A DNA stretch of 64,000 nucleotides, from positions 19,492,293 to 19,556,292 of the forward strand of contig CM059575.1 of the NCBI GenBank assembly GCA_030386875.1, read 5' to 3'. This stretch comes from Morinoia aosen (lineage: Eukaryota; Arthropoda; Malacostraca; Amphipoda; Talitridae). Every line of letters begins with the position of its first letter. Within the stretch, counting starts at the first letter, position 1. Positions 46,131 to 58,243 of this stretch are shown here, one piece after another. The notes below the pieces were generated by a model. That model saw nothing but the letters and a program-made list of their open reading frames with translations, was not told the DNA's origin and made no database searches. The position numbers and the translations under genes were made by a program.

Positions 46131-47864
46131 GTGAAATTGAGTTTCGTTAGTGTAAAATTGAATATCGTTAGTGTCAAATTGAATATCGTTAGTGTGAAAT
46201 TGAATATCGTTAGTGTGAAATTGAATACCGTTAGTGTCAAATTGAATATCGTTAGTGTCAAATTGAATATCGTTAGTGTCAAATTGAATATCGTTAGTGT
46301 GAAATTGAATATCGTTAGTGTCAAATTGAATATCGTTAGTGTGAAATTGAATACCGTTAGTGTCAAATTGAATTTCGTTAGTGTGAATTTGAATATCGTT
46401 AGTGTGAAATTGAATATCGTTAGTGTGAAATTGAATTTCGTTAGTGTGAATTTGAATATCGTTAGTGTGAAATTGAATATCGTTAGTGTCAAATTGAATA
46501 TCGTTAGTGTGAAATTGAATACCGTTAGTGTCAAATTGAATATCGTTAGTGTCAAATTGAATATCGTTAGTGTCAAATTGAATATCGTTAGTGTGAAATT
46601 GAATATCGTTAGTGTCAAATTGAATATCGTTAGTGTCAAATTGAATATCGTTAGTGTGAAATTGAATACCGTTAGTGTCAAATTGAATATCGTTAGTGTC
46701 AAATTGAATATCGTTAGTGTGAAATTGAATATCGTTAGTGTGAAATTGAATATCGTTAGTGTGAAATTGAATATCGTTAGTGTGAAATTGAATATCGTTA
46801 GTGTGAAATTGAATTTCGTTAGTGTGAATTTGAATATCGTTAGTGTCAAATTGAATATCGTTAGTGTGAAATTGAATACCGTTAGTGTCAAATTGAATAT
46901 CGTTAGTGTCGAATTGAATATCGTTAGTGGCAAATTGAATATCGTTAGTGTCAAATTGAATATCGTTAGTGTGAATTTGAATATCGTTAGTGCGAAATTG
47001 AATATCGTTAGTGTCAAATTGAATATCGTTAGTGTGAAATTGAATACCGTTAGTGTGAAATTGAATATCGTTAGTGTGAAATTGAATATCGTTAGTGTAA
47101 AATTGGATATCGTTAGTGTGAAATTGAATATCGTTAGTGTGAAATTGAATATCGTTAGTGTGAAATTGAATACCGTTAGTGTCAAATTGAATATCGTTAG
47201 TGTGAAATTGAATATCGTTGGTGTGAAATTGAATATCGTTAGTGTGTGTCGAATTGAATATCGTTAGTGGCAAATTGAATATCGTTAGTGTCAAATTGAA
47301 TATCGTTAGTGTGAAATTGAATACCGTTAGTGTCAAATTGAATATCGTTAGTGTCGAATTGAATATCGTTAGTGGCAAATTGAATATCGTTAGTGTCAAA
47401 TTGAATATCGTTAGTGTGAATTTGAATATCGTTAGTGCGAAATTGAATATCGTTAGTGTCAAATTGAATATCGTTAGTGTGAAATTGAATACCGTTAGTG
47501 TGAAATTGAATATCGTTAGTGTGAAATTGAATATCGTTAGTGTGAAATTGGATATCGTTAGTGTGAAATTGAATATCGTTAGTGTGAAATTGAATATCGT
47601 TAGTGTGTAATTGAATACCGTTAGTGTCAAATTGAATATCGTTAGTGTGAAACTGAATACCGTTAGTGTGAAATTGGATATCGTTAGTGTGAAATTGAAT
47701 ATCGTTAGGGTGAAATTGAATATCGTTAGTGTGAAATTGAATACCGTTAGTGTCAAATTGAATATCGTTAGTGTGAAATTGAATATCGTTAGTGTCAAAT
47801 TGAATATCGTTTGTGTCAAATTGAATATCGTTAGTGTCAAATTGAATATCGTTAGTGTCAAATT
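46131..47864. repeat. 21-bp minisatellite, left block, about 82 copies
   Basis: The + strand unit is TTGAATATCGTTAGTGT followed by SAAA, period 21, so it encodes a 7-residue repeat without stops in several frames. This explains the 390-640-codon frames on both strands. 46020-46130 holds increasingly decayed copies with AATTTTTTGCTTGTG-like words. Internal duplication is visible: the rare variant GTGGCAAATTG recurs at about 46928, 47268 and 47373. The block ends mid-unit at the LINE junction. Confidence 0.97.
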
Positions 47865-48261
47865 TAAACAATTTAAACAATTTAAACAATTTATTTACCA
47901 CAGGAGATACAGAGGTAGAATGTTTCTTAAGTCTAATACAATGGTCAGAGTTGAGTATAGCTACCTGTGGGCCCGAATAAGTTCAGCGACTTCTAGGGCA
48001 TCCTACCATTACATTATTCTAGGGCGTACAATAATGTTTAACCTAATTCACTTAGCCTAGTTTCGCATTAGACTGATCAACAGGATAATGAACTCGATAT
48101 TGATGTTTAATTTTACAATATAGGTCATATGGACAATATTTAACAGTATATTCGATAACGATTTGGGAGCAGACTGAAAATCGGCGATATTACTCATGGC
48201 AAATTGCATTATTAGGACCAGACATGTAGGAGGCAGGATTTGACTTGGTGATCTTACACGA

Positions 48262-49985
48262 CTAGTATTCTGATAAGAAGTGAGACTCAAGATTTCTTTT
48301 AAATACCTTGTAAGAATTACTTTCACGGATCTCCGCAGGTATGGAGTTCCAGGTTTTAGTTCCAACGAATAGTATACTATGTTGCGAGCGGGCCTTTGAA
48401 TAATAAGGAAGCATGAATTTACTTTTATTTCGTGTTAAATGGTCGTGATGACCAGTTTGCGCAGTTAATAACTGTTGAAGGCTATTGTCGCCATCATTAG
48501 CTAATGTTTTGTAGATGAAATTGCAGATGGAGATTTTGTAGAGATCCGAGAGTTTAAGTATTTGTAAATTTTTGAATGAATCATTTGTGTGAGCATTATA
48601 TTCTAGGTTCTTTACCGCTCTGATGGCTCTTTTTTGCAGAGTAAAAATTATGTTAGTTTTATTTTTATCAGTTCCATGCCATGCTTCTATTCCGTATTGC
48701 AGGTATGGTGAAATGAGCGTTCGATAAAGCATTAGTAAGGCTGTTTCAGGCAGGAAATTTTTAACTTTATTCAGGATTCCTATGGATTTTGATAATTTAG
48801 AACTAATATGAGTGATGTGCTCTTTGAAGGTCAGATGTTTATCTATTATGATGCCCAGAAATTTACATGAGTTGGTTTCTTTGATTTCACCTTCGCCAAT
48901 TTTAATGGATGGTAGAGATATATTTTTCTTGTATGAGAACGTAATATAATTTGTTTTATCGATATTGAGGCTTATTTTATTAGCTTTAAGCCACTGTGAA
49001 ACCTTATGGAGTTCATTATTTATACTCTCCGCAATCGTAGTGGGATTTTCGTTCGGAAGGACCGCAGAAAGCGTACTGTCATCGGCAAAAAGTATGAACT
49101 TAAAAAATGATGTAGATTTAATAATATCATTGATAAAAATCAGAAAAAGGAGAGGCCCAAGAACAGATCCTTGTGGAACTCCATGGCTAATTTTTTGTGG
49201 GTCCGATTTTGCGTCGTCAATGACAACGTATTGCTTCCGATTTGTTAGGTATGATCTGAACCAATCATGGGCAACCCCACGAATGCCATAACAATGAAGT
49301 TTCGAGTGTAATATGTTATGGTCCACACAATCGAATGCCTTTCGAAAGTCAAGAAATACAGAGAAGACAGTCTTTCCGTCATCTATATTAGAATAAAGGA
49401 ATTGTAAATGATTTAATATTGCCTGTGTTGTTGATTTTTTACAGCGAAAGCCGTATTGTTTATCATAGAGAAATGATTTTTGTTCAAAATGAGAGTACAC
49501 TTTTTTATACACAATTTTCTCGAATACCTTGCTAATAATTGGTAACATGGAGATAGGTCGATAATTGTTTACACAGGTTTTTTCACCATTTTTAAAGATA
49601 GGGGTTACTCTAGCAACTTTGAGGGAGTTCGGGAAAGTGCCTAGTAAGAGAGACTGGTTAATAATATTGGATATCAGCGGGGCCACAATATCAGCAATTA
49701 TTTTAAGTATTTTAGTTGGAAACGTTTGTAACCCACTCGATTTATTTTTCATGTTGTTTATGCACGCAATTACATCGGAGGAGTTTGTAGGCGTAAAGAA
49801 AAAGGAGTTGTGTTCTCGAATATGATCCATAAATTCCAGGTGATCAGTAGGTTCACTTGGAATACCATTGGCTATAGTTTTCCCTACGTTTACAAAGAAG
49901 TTGTTGAAGAGATTAGCAATTTCATTCTTCTCATGGTATTTTACATTATCTTGAGTGATATAACCAATTTTCTTTTTTCGGCGTT
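48262..49985 (-). pseudogene. LINE-2 reverse transcriptase part (after frameshift)
   Basis: The frame continues from about 49985 (GYITQDNVKYHEKNEIANLF) through an ATG at 49830. Counting from that ATG, the RT core has GFRCKKST (127-134), FLDFRKAFD (159-167, catalytic D161), GVPQGSVLGPLLF (217-229) and FADD (248-251). The C-terminal domain ends with GTKTWNSIPAEIRE and NLESHFLSEY, typical of CR1-group elements. No stop interrupts this part. A one-base frameshift in an A-rich run (about 49975-49990) separates it from the endonuclease part. Confidence 0.88.
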
Positions 49986-51039
49986 ATTCGGTTTATAACA
50001 AGAGTTAAGGAGGCGCCAAGTCTTTTTAACGTCAGCTTTGAATTGAGTAAACTTGAGGGTAAAGTAGCTCTTTTTTGATGTTCTTATCTGGTTTGTCACA
50101 TAGTTTCTGAATCGGTTATATGTTTCTCTAGATATTCGCCCTTCGCAAAGGAGGGCTAGGTACGCTTGGCGTTTCTTTATATTTATCACGATGTCTCTAG
50201 TAATCCAGGGCTTTTGTTTATTTTTCGGGGTAACTGTACGAGTTACAATTGGGCAACACTGGTTGTATGCGTTCATTATAGTTTCAGTCAACTTTACTAC
50301 TGATTCATCAATGCTCCTTGCATTATTGTTTGGTTGGGTGATGTGCAATGTTGGCATTAAATCTTCTAGAACGGTGCGCATTTCTTCTAAATTTGATTCG
50401 TTTATTTTACGATATGAGTAAGTTTCAGCCCGTGCTTTGGTGCACGCAAGATAGACATTTTTCTTAATAAGAAAAACTGGAAAATGATCTGATAAGTCAG
50501 AAGTAATTATTCCAGCAAGAAAATCACTTGGGTCTGTCATAAAGATATTGTCAAGCAGCGTGGCACATTCTGAGGTTATTCGTGTTGGCTTTGTGATGAT
50601 CGGAAGGAAAGATTTAGAATGAAATGCATTTAAGAAATTAGAGATTGGTTCATAGCTTTCATGTTTCAGCAAATCATAGTTGAAGTCACCGCATATTATT
50701 ATGTCATTGTGGAAGGACCTGTTGAACTGAGAAATAATTCGATTAAGCTCATTAAGGAAGGATATAGGACAGGCTGTAGGCGGCCTATACACCGTTCCAA
50801 GCACAATTCGTTTGCCATCTCTAGACAGTTCTACGAATAATGATTCTATATGATCCTGATTCAGTGTTGCACTTGCTATGATTCTCGAATCCATGTGCTT
50901 AGAAATGTATGTACTGATGCCCCCGCCTCGCTTGTTTTTTCGTAGCGAATGGTAACTATGGTAATTTTCAAATTTAATCATGTCTTTGGTCGAGTCATCT
51001 AGCCAGCTTTCGGTGAAGCTAATCACATCTAAGGTATAC
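49941..51039 (-). pseudogene. LINE-2 endonuclease part, truncated by LTR-element insertion
   Basis: Encodes the apurinic-type endonuclease: SFTESWLDD (catalytic E), ICGDFNYDLL (D), LDNIFMT and TSDLSDHFPVF (SDH). A linker with PWITRDIVINIKKRQAYL and TWRLLNSCYKP follows. The frame enters directly from the LTR boundary at 51039 and is in phase with the fragment at 56249-56476 across the insertion. It ends at a premature TAA (49943-49941) created by a single-base shift; the other frame continues into the reverse transcriptase. Confidence 0.88.
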
Positions 51040-51356
51040 TGTTCCGGCCCTTTTCAGTATTAGGCCGTAACCAAACGCGGATGAGGTTCGGGAGTGAAAT
51101 AGTTGCAGCAACGTAGTATTCTTTATTGTTACTTCAGGATTGACACAGGCTTCGTAATTGGTAGGAAGTCTTTAGATTGGAAGGTAATCTCGTAACTCTG
51201 TAGCGCATCTGTGATCTCTGCAGATGTTTTCTCGGCAGCCGAGCTTCAGCTACTGACAGCGATGCTTCTGTTTGTAGAAGCGACCTCTACGGCAGACCAC
51301 CTCAATGAACCACGATATCTCTCGCCGATCCTATTTATATGCCTGGCGGGCGCACA
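51040..51356 (-). repeat. 3' LTR (minus orientation)
   Basis: 317 bp, reading as base-for-base identical to 55932-56248. On the - strand it starts TGTGCGCCCGCC and ends CCGGAACA. TATAAATAG is at 51331-51339 and AATAAA at 51122-51127. The preceding purine run GTGGGGGG (around 51363-51371) is the likely polypurine primer site. Confidence 0.92.
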
Positions 51357-54300
51357 TCTAGGACCCCCCACGCACAAAAATTTTTTATTACAATAAAAAT
51401 ATTTTTAAAACGTCAATCAATCACATTGATTATCCTTTGACGATCAATAATTCTGATGACAAAATGCTTCCGAATTATGAACGGAGGTAGACAGGTATGG
51501 CCTTTGCTGTCATCATAAACAAATTTCAACGGTAATCCTACATCTTGTTAAACATTATTTTTAGTGTCAATATTATATTCTAGTGTCAATTCAATACTAG
51601 ATTTATTATCTATAATCAACCAAATAATCACTCTATGCTCTTAGCTCAAACAATTTGTTCATTTATAATAAGGTTATTTATCAATTGATTCTTAGAATTC
51701 TTGGATACTCCAGATATTTCGGATACAGAGGATACACCGCACAATTTTATTAACATATCAAAATATCAAAATCAAACATCAAAACGCGTACTTAATAAAT
51801 CCTTTCCATAAGGTATACTTTCTTGAACAAAATGGACACCTACCGTCAGATCGAGAACAAAATTTTTATTTTGGATTAACTTATTAACACATTTCGAGAA
51901 CAGAATTTTCAATGCAGTGCGAATTCAATGCAATTCAATGCGCAAAACAGTACATTACATTACCCCAATTGGCAAGGTAAAAGTAGAATAGGATGCAAAT
52001 CGTTCTACGATTTAAATTAACATATTCCAATTCAACTATCTACAAGCGTCTCAATATTTCACGTGAATACATGAACAAAATAATCTATAAAGTAGAATAC
52101 ATAATCCGTATATAATAGAGATTTTTTCCGTATAAAATAGAATTAATCTAAGACAATGGAAGACGCTTCATCTAAGACGCTTCATTCTCATTAAGACACA
52201 TTCATATCAACTACACTGCCTAGCATTGTTGCCAAACAATCTGCGGCAGATTCGAGGCAGTTCTCGCGGTTGCACACTCGCACTCTCGTGTCGAAATCTC
52301 CACGATTACAGCTCAGTTTATCAACTCTAGCTGACGGCTTGATGAGCACAGCTCTTGATGTCGCAACAACAGTATGACAACTTCCTGAGCTCAACATCTC
52401 TTCTGAAGGTGTTAGCGCAACACAATATTTCCTAACGCAAGACATACATAAAGTCTTAAGAAAGAAACTCATAGAACGCACTTTTGTGTTAAACAGTTGA
52501 AATGATAACGCAGTAAAAATGAAAGAAAATCGCATCGTTGAAACAACAACTAAAAAGTTTTTAATCAAACACAAATAAGAAATAGGGCACGCAGATACCT
52601 CGACAAATAAAAATCATTCTCGCCATAAAATGTAAATAATTCAATACATTCGTTAAGGATAATAATAACACGCATGAAATTAAATACACAATACCTTTAA
52701 AATTTTAAATGAACAAGTATTCGCATAAATTGAATTATCGATAAACCAAAATGAAACAAATCATAATTATATACCGGAACACTGCATCGATTCGAGCATT
52801 TTCGCGAACATGGTTTAAATGAAATACGTAAAACACAGGGGTGGAAATACCAACTTAATATTAATTCATGAGTAAATATAAAAACATCCGCTTACATCTC
52901 TGGTGAAAGATTAACACCGAGCGAAACACGAGTTCTTCGGCAAAGGCAATTTCGGAAAATTTTATAAGAATCAAAACTATTGCCTCGTAGGTAATGAAAA
53001 ATGATACAGAAAAGTTGAGTTGATATTAAATAAAGCATCATTAAAGTTTTCACCAAAAAGAAACATTCAAATTATTGTCTGCGTTGCCGTAGACTTAAAA
53101 ATAGAAGTTAGTGTTATAGCCAAACATCGCACAAATTAGAACGGAACTTTTTCACCATTAGTAAAACAACCAATCAGAATAAACAGAGTGCCGTAGACTC
53201 GTAAAACTTAATTCTATCGGTAACATAATGGTATAGCACGTGGATTAAGTTATAAGAGAATACGGAACAAAATCCAAGACACACTAGTTTAGAACATCAA
53301 ATATGAATATGAAAATCGGTTTCGCACTCTGCAAAAATAAAAGGAAAATCACTAAACCGATACAATTTATCTTAATCCAATAGTAATAACATGTGAACAA
53401 AGTCCAAAATTCTTGAACTACTCTGAACGTATAATTACCACATTTTAAGTTACTAAACTTATTAAACCACGTTTTCAACACTATGTCCACGGTAAAGTAT
53501 AAAGTATTAACACCACATTAAACCTTTAAAGTGAGTTACTCTCTTCAAATCACTGCGCGCGAAGGTAATCTCTTTCAGTATTCTCTTGACTGCGCGCGAA
53601 GGTAAATTTCAGTAGTCTCTTTGCTGCGTGCAAAGCTCTGCTGCCGCCAAGGCCATCGATGTTTGTTGACAAGCGCTCTGGCACCAGGCTGTCGTACACC
53701 AACGCGATGCCATGTACATGTACCATGTTACCGTGTTACAGATGTTGTGTTACCGCTCGCACCAGTGCGAACTGAAATTGGAGAAAACACGAAGATTAGC
53801 ATGGCCAAACCGCAGAATTTAGTACATCAATGCTTGAATAAAGTAAAATGGGAAACACCTTTAGTGTCACAGAGATCCATTACCGAGTCTTACTATATAT
53901 TTAGTTAATGACGGGTAAACTTCCTTAATAAATCAATAATTTTAATGACAAACAAAAAGTAGCTTCCTCATTACCATCCAAGAATTTTCCCGTAACACAA
54001 ATGCTAACTAATAAAAACGACTAAATTTCGCATTTTCATTTAATCTTCGTTACAGACATTCAAATTTCTCATTAAACAAAATACATCAGTAATCTTATCT
54101 CGCAAATGTGGAATTCGAAACTAAAAACTGTTAATTAACCGTTTCTATCGTGAGCAAAACCGGGCATTTTCAGCCTCGATGCACAATAAAAATATAAATT
54201 TCTGCAAGGTCATCAATGTTTCTTGCAACGACAGATCACAATCAATAATCACGTACTGCTTTTGCACAAGAAAATTACGTATTATTATACTATACTTGTT

Positions 54301-55238
54301 GAACTGTTACACTGTGAACGGGTACTTTACGTTTCACTTATCGCGTTACGTTAATGCCTCAATCAAAAAAGTTAAATACTAAAGCATATACGAGGTTAAA
54401 CATGAAGCATAAGCAAATACAACAAAAAGAATGATTGAACACGTAAGGACATACTTTTACAGTACGTACACAAAAAGTTGTCAATGCAAAAATCAATATT
54501 GACGTTAAATACTCTAAATTTTAATCGTTCAATCAGTTGTTAATTTTAATCGTTCAATCAGTTGTTAATTATCCCGTAGAAACTTTGGGAGACTTGACGA
54601 TAAATTTTACATTCTTTTGCGTTTGATTAATTTCAAATTACACAACATAAAACTATACTGAGCATGAAATTCGGGTAGGCTTGCAAAAACGACTGTATTA
54701 GGCACTAGATCGTAAACGTCCTCAAAAAATTAAGAACAGCCACTCTCTTCAAAAAATAACGAAGAGATAAATGAAATTTTGCTCTTACTGTTAATTAGTT
54801 TCCACTATTCATTATATGTCAATTCTTCAAAACACATCCTATTCATGGCTATTCACCAGTCATATTGACAACCGCAATCTACAATGCTAAACTCTGACCA
54901 TCATGGTATCACTGACATTAATTCCAAGTTCGTGTTAATTAATTCGTAATTCGCTTCTCTAAAGCTTACTCACTTAATTGTCTGCGCGAATTCATTTCTA
55001 CTTCAATACTTTGACCTCGCTGATAGAATTACCTGGTACTAATTTGCCTTTTTCCCAGATAACCTCACAGCATTTCTGTCTCGGGGTTTTTCGCTGCCCC
55101 ACAGCACCGCCATTTTCGAGGCTCTCTCTACCGTAGCAAATATTACTCTTTACGCCTCCTCTGGGCAACCACGTCTGTCATCAGACACTCTGCATTATTT
55201 ACGGTATTCAAAAATACTTCATTCTTACTTTAACCGTG
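51357..55238. other. Interior of the LTR element without recognisable genes
   Basis: About 3.9 kb of AT-rich sequence. Frames at 52191-52574 (- strand, 127 codons, Cys-rich) and 53621-53908 (+ strand, 95 codons) show no known domain. There is a short GCGCGCGAAGGTAA duplication at 53551-53605 and a 26-bp tandem duplication at about 54520-54571. No reverse transcriptase or integrase motif was found. Confidence 0.6.
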
Positions 55239-56003
55239 CTATCCGTGCACATCAGGTATCCTCAGAATATCATCATTATTTAATTTCCGCCGACCACGGG
55301 CTATTTCTTTGGAATTAGAAACGTACCCTTTGTCGACAACTCCTGTGATCCCGACAGATTTACTATTAGTGTCTTTCTTCTCGACATCTAAATGACTGTC
55401 CTGAACAACACTCGTTGCCTGCACAAAAGTACTCAATCCTCCCTTTAATTCTCCTTGTACATCTGACAAGTAAACTTCGGATTCAACATGATCCTTATCC
55501 ACTTTTTCTAAAGTACTTATAATTGCATTCTCTGGTAAAACAATCGCTCTGTCGGAGCTATTAATTAACAACAACGGAATCTTTCTCCTATTGTTAACTC
55601 TCACAATCGCTTCGGCGACACAAATGCCTTCTTTTAAAGTTGCTTTCTTTATTATATATTCTCCATTTTTACACTTTCCAACATGTCCAACATGTTTCAA
55701 AATTACATTGGGAGCAATCTCAATTCTTTGAGTATGCACTCTTAACGGCCTATGGGAACTGGTAACTGCAACTGCGCCTCGAACAGGCTGATTTTCTCTC
55801 TTACCATCCCTTTTTACTTCCTCGCCTACTCTCGCGGCATTACACGTCCTCATAATTTCTTTCTTCTCAATGGGCATTGTGGCAATGTGGATATCTTTAA
55901 TGTGGCACTCCCCATACACGGGCACCAAATATGTTCCGGCCCTTTTCAGTATTAGGCCGTAACCAAACGCGGATGAGGTTCGGGAGTGAAATAGTTGCAG
56001 CAA
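55239..56003 (-). CDS. LTR-element ORF: pol linker-like protein with start inside the LTR
   Basis: 254 codons. The ATG at 56003 is inside the 5' LTR, and the first 23-24 residues are LTR-encoded. The middle contains HTQRIEIAPNVILKH, ATLKEGICVAEAIVRV and LLINSSDRAIVLPENAIIST. This resembles the segment between protease and reverse transcriptase in Ty3/gypsy-type Pol proteins, where a '..VLNxSxxPVxLxKGTxLGxLE' pattern precedes RT. The C-terminal third is Asp/Lys/Ser-rich and ends at a stop before any RT core. It is either a remnant left after deletion of gag/protease or a maintained small protein; I cannot decide. The family call is from pattern memory. Confidence 0.6.
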   Translation of the reverse strand: MLQLFHSRTSSAFGYGLILKRAGTYLVPVYGECHIKDIHIATMPIEKKEIMRTCNAARVGEEVKRDGKRENQPVRGAVAVTSSHRPLRVHTQRIEIAPNVILKHVGHVGKCKNGEYIIKKATLKEGICVAEAIVRVNNRRKIPLLLINSSDRAIVLPENAIISTLEKVDKDHVESEVYLSDVQGELKGGLSTFVQATSVVQDSHLDVEKKDTNSKSVGITGVVDKGYVSNSKEIARGRRKLNNDDILRIPDVHG

Positions 56004-56248
56004 CGTAGTATTCTTTATTGTTACTTCAGGATTGACACAGGCTTCGTAATTGGTAGGAAGTCTTTAGATTGGAAGGTAATCTCGTAACTCTGTAGCGCAT
56101 CTGTGATCTCTGCAGATGTTTTCTCGGCAGCCGAGCTTCAGCTACTGACAGCGATGCTTCTGTTTGTAGAAGCGACCTCTACGGCAGACCACCTCAATGA
56201 ACCACGATATCTCTCGCCGATCCTATTTATATGCCTGGCGGGCGCACA
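55932..56248 (-). repeat. 5' LTR (minus orientation)
   Basis: 317 bp, identical to the other LTR as far as I can read. TATAAATAG is at 56223-56231 and AATAAA at 56014-56019. Four bases after its 3' end the interior reads TGGTGCCCGTG, a possible tRNA primer-binding site since it starts with TGG; the tRNA was not identified. Confidence 0.92.
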
Positions 56249-56476
56249 ATACTTAAGTTCAGTAATAGTGCATTGTATCTCTTCCAATTTTGGATAGAGT
56301 GACCTACAGTTCCAACACAGTAGCGAAAAATCCTGCCGGGTTATTCGTATAGATTCGTTGAATTTTGATATGTTAGTATATCTGCAGTTTTCAGAGTCGT
56401 TTAGGTTTGGAAATATTCTGTTCAAATGATTGAGATCCGGGTCGATTTCATCTAATATATCAGCGTGATCAGTCAT
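56249..56476 (-). pseudogene. LINE-2 ORF N-terminal fragment
   Basis: Starts ATG at 56476 (MTDHADILDEIDPDLNHLN), continues to LLCWNCRSLYPKLEEI, the opening of the endonuclease domain, and is cut by the LTR boundary at 56249. The open frame running on to 56138 is LTR sequence. Its phase matches the fragment resuming at 51039. Confidence 0.85.
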
Positions 56477-57055
56477 TCAAAATTAGTAAACAGTAGGCAG
56501 TAAGTACTATTGTACAACTTAAAACGAAATACAGAGTCAAGATTAAAAGGATATATCTATCTAAAAACTAGCTTAGAAAGTATAGAAAAGAGTAAGAAAT
56601 CTAGCGTGATTTCGTGGGTACACTCAATACTCAGCCAATAGCGATTAATATTGGAGTTCAATATACAAAATTGATGCGTACAAATTGCTGAAGGCGTTGT
56701 TACAAAGTTCACATACAACAGGTAATAAGTTTTAAAAAAAAATAAAGATAAATAGAAAAAAAATTAGCGACGATGATAATCTAATCAGCTAATATGTTTT
56801 ACACATAATAATAGTTTGTTGGTTAAAAATTACATACAATTTACGAGGAAAGGTGAACAAGGTGGATATCAATATTCCATCATAATATTGGTAGGTACAA
56901 ATTGCTGATGGTGCTGTTGCAATTTCCAATACAGTTGTCATAAATGTTCATATATATCTGTCATAAGATTGTCAAAATTGAGGTAAAACTGCCGTATATA
57001 TCTTTAGAGGTTGGAACTGATTCATGACATGAAGTTATGCAGTTTGAAGATCTAG

Positions 57056-58179
57056 AAATTGAATATCGTTAGTGTGAAATTGGATATCGTTAGTGTGAAA
57101 TTGAATATCGTTAGTGTGAAATTGAATATCGTTAGTGTCAAATTGAATATCGTTAGTGTGAAATTGAATACCGTTAGTGTCAAATTGAATATCGTTAGTG
57201 TCAAATTGAATATCGTTAGTGTGAAATTGAATATCGTTAGTGTGAAATTGAATATCGTTAGTGTCAAATTGAATATCGTTAGTGTCAAATTGAATATCGT
57301 TAGTGTGAAATTGAATACCGTTAGTGTCAAATTGAATATCGTTAGTGTCAAATTGAATATCGTTAGTGTGAAATTGAATATCGTTAGTGTGAAATTGAAT
57401 ATCGTTAGTGTCAAATTGAATATCGTTAGCGTCAAATTGAATATCGTTAGTGTGAAATTGAATATCGTTAGTGTCAAATTGAATATCGTTAGTGTCAAAT
57501 TGAATATCGTTAGTGTCAAATTGAATATCGTTAGTGTCAAATTGAATATCGTTAGTGTCAAATTGAATATCGTTAGTGTCAAATTGAATATCGTTAGTGT
57601 CAAATTGAATATCGTTAGTGTGAAATTGAATATCGTTAGTGTCAAATTGAATATCGTTAGTGTCAAATTGAATATCGTTAGTGTGAAATTGAATATCGTT
57701 AGTGTCAAATTGAATATCGTTAGTGTCAAATTGAATATCGTTAGTGTCAAATTGAATATCGTTAGTGTCAAATTGAATATCGTTAGTGTCAAATTGAATA
57801 TCGTTAGTGTCAAATTGAATATCGTTAGTGTCAAATTGAATATCGTTAGTGTGAAATTGAATATCGTTAGTGTGAAATTGAATATCGTTAGTGTCAAATT
57901 GAATATCGTTAGCGTCAAATTGAATATCGTTAGTGTGAAATTGAATATCGTTAGTGTCAAATTGAATATCGTTAGTGTCAAATTGAATATCGTTAGTGTC
58001 AAATTGAATACCGTTAGTGTCAAATTGAATATCGTTAGTGTCAAATTGAATATCGTTAGTGTCAAATTGAATATCGTTAGTGTCAAATTGAATATCGTTA
58101 GTGTCAAATTGAATATCGTTAGTGTCATATTGAATATCGTTAGTGTGAAATTGAATATCGTTAGTGTCAAATTGAATTT
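57056..58179. repeat. 21-bp minisatellite, right block, about 54 copies
   Basis: Same unit and orientation as 46131-47864, but more homogeneous: most units differ only by GTGTSAAA (G or C). The low divergence suggests recent amplification. The block breaks at TTGAATTTCCCACTAATT. The 400-codon frames on both strands are artefacts of the stop-free 21-mer. Confidence 0.97.
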
Positions 58180-58221
58180 CCCACTAATTTTACAAGATGG
58201 TGTGATATTGTTTTTCCTCTT

Positions 58222-58243
58222 GCGTGAAATAGACCTGAAAATG
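58222..58243. repeat. Internal copy of the transposon end motif
   Basis: GCGTGAAATAGACCTGAAAA followed by TG repeats the inner terminal-repeat sequence found at 58585-58604, at the edge of the minisatellite. It may mark an earlier transposon end or a tandem duplication of the right end. Confidence 0.6.

Larger units (their letters stand above)
51040..56248 (-). mobile_element. Young LTR retrotransposon, defective coding region
   Basis: Two 317-bp direct repeats (51040-51356 and 55932-56248), which I read as identical, bound a 4.6-kb interior. The repeats begin TG and end CA on either strand. The 4-bp duplication ATAC flanks the insertion (51036-51039, 56249-56252). Minus orientation is set by a TATAAATAG box and AATAAA signal in the LTR, a G-rich polypurine tract (GTGGGGGG) before the 3' LTR, and a pol-like frame next to the 5' LTR. 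Gag, protease, reverse transcriptase and integrase are not recognisable. The interior 51357-55238 is AT-rich, with only short frames. Confidence 0.9.
47865..57055 (-). mobile_element. Second CR1-group LINE, split by an LTR element
   Basis: A LINE on the - strand runs from about 57055 (5' end) to 47865 (3' end). Without the LTR retrotransposon and one target copy it is about 3.98 kb. The 3' tail is three copies of AAATTGTTT. Both ends abut the 21-bp array: the left flank ends ...GTGTCAAATT and the right flank begins AAATTGAATATC, so AAATT is shared. The 5' UTR is 56477-57055, and the ORF starts at 56476. It encodes endonuclease and reverse transcriptase with one frameshift. No separate ORF1 is visible. 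Confidence 0.85.

Noticed and set aside
45942..48060. Reading frames of 120-640 codons on both strands with LNIVSVK- or FNLTLTI-type repeats
   Set aside because: They are translations of a stop-free 21-bp minisatellite; every frame is repetitive and no start, domain or splice context supports a protein.
52191..52574. Cys-containing 127-codon frame inside the LTR element as a possible envelope or gag
   Set aside because: No zinc knuckle spacing, signal peptide or membrane anchor that fits; could be chance in AT-rich sequence.
31789..57055. The two LINEs as copies of the same family
   Set aside because: Their RT and endonuclease sequences differ greatly, LINE-2 lacks a recognisable ORF1, and the 3' ends differ.
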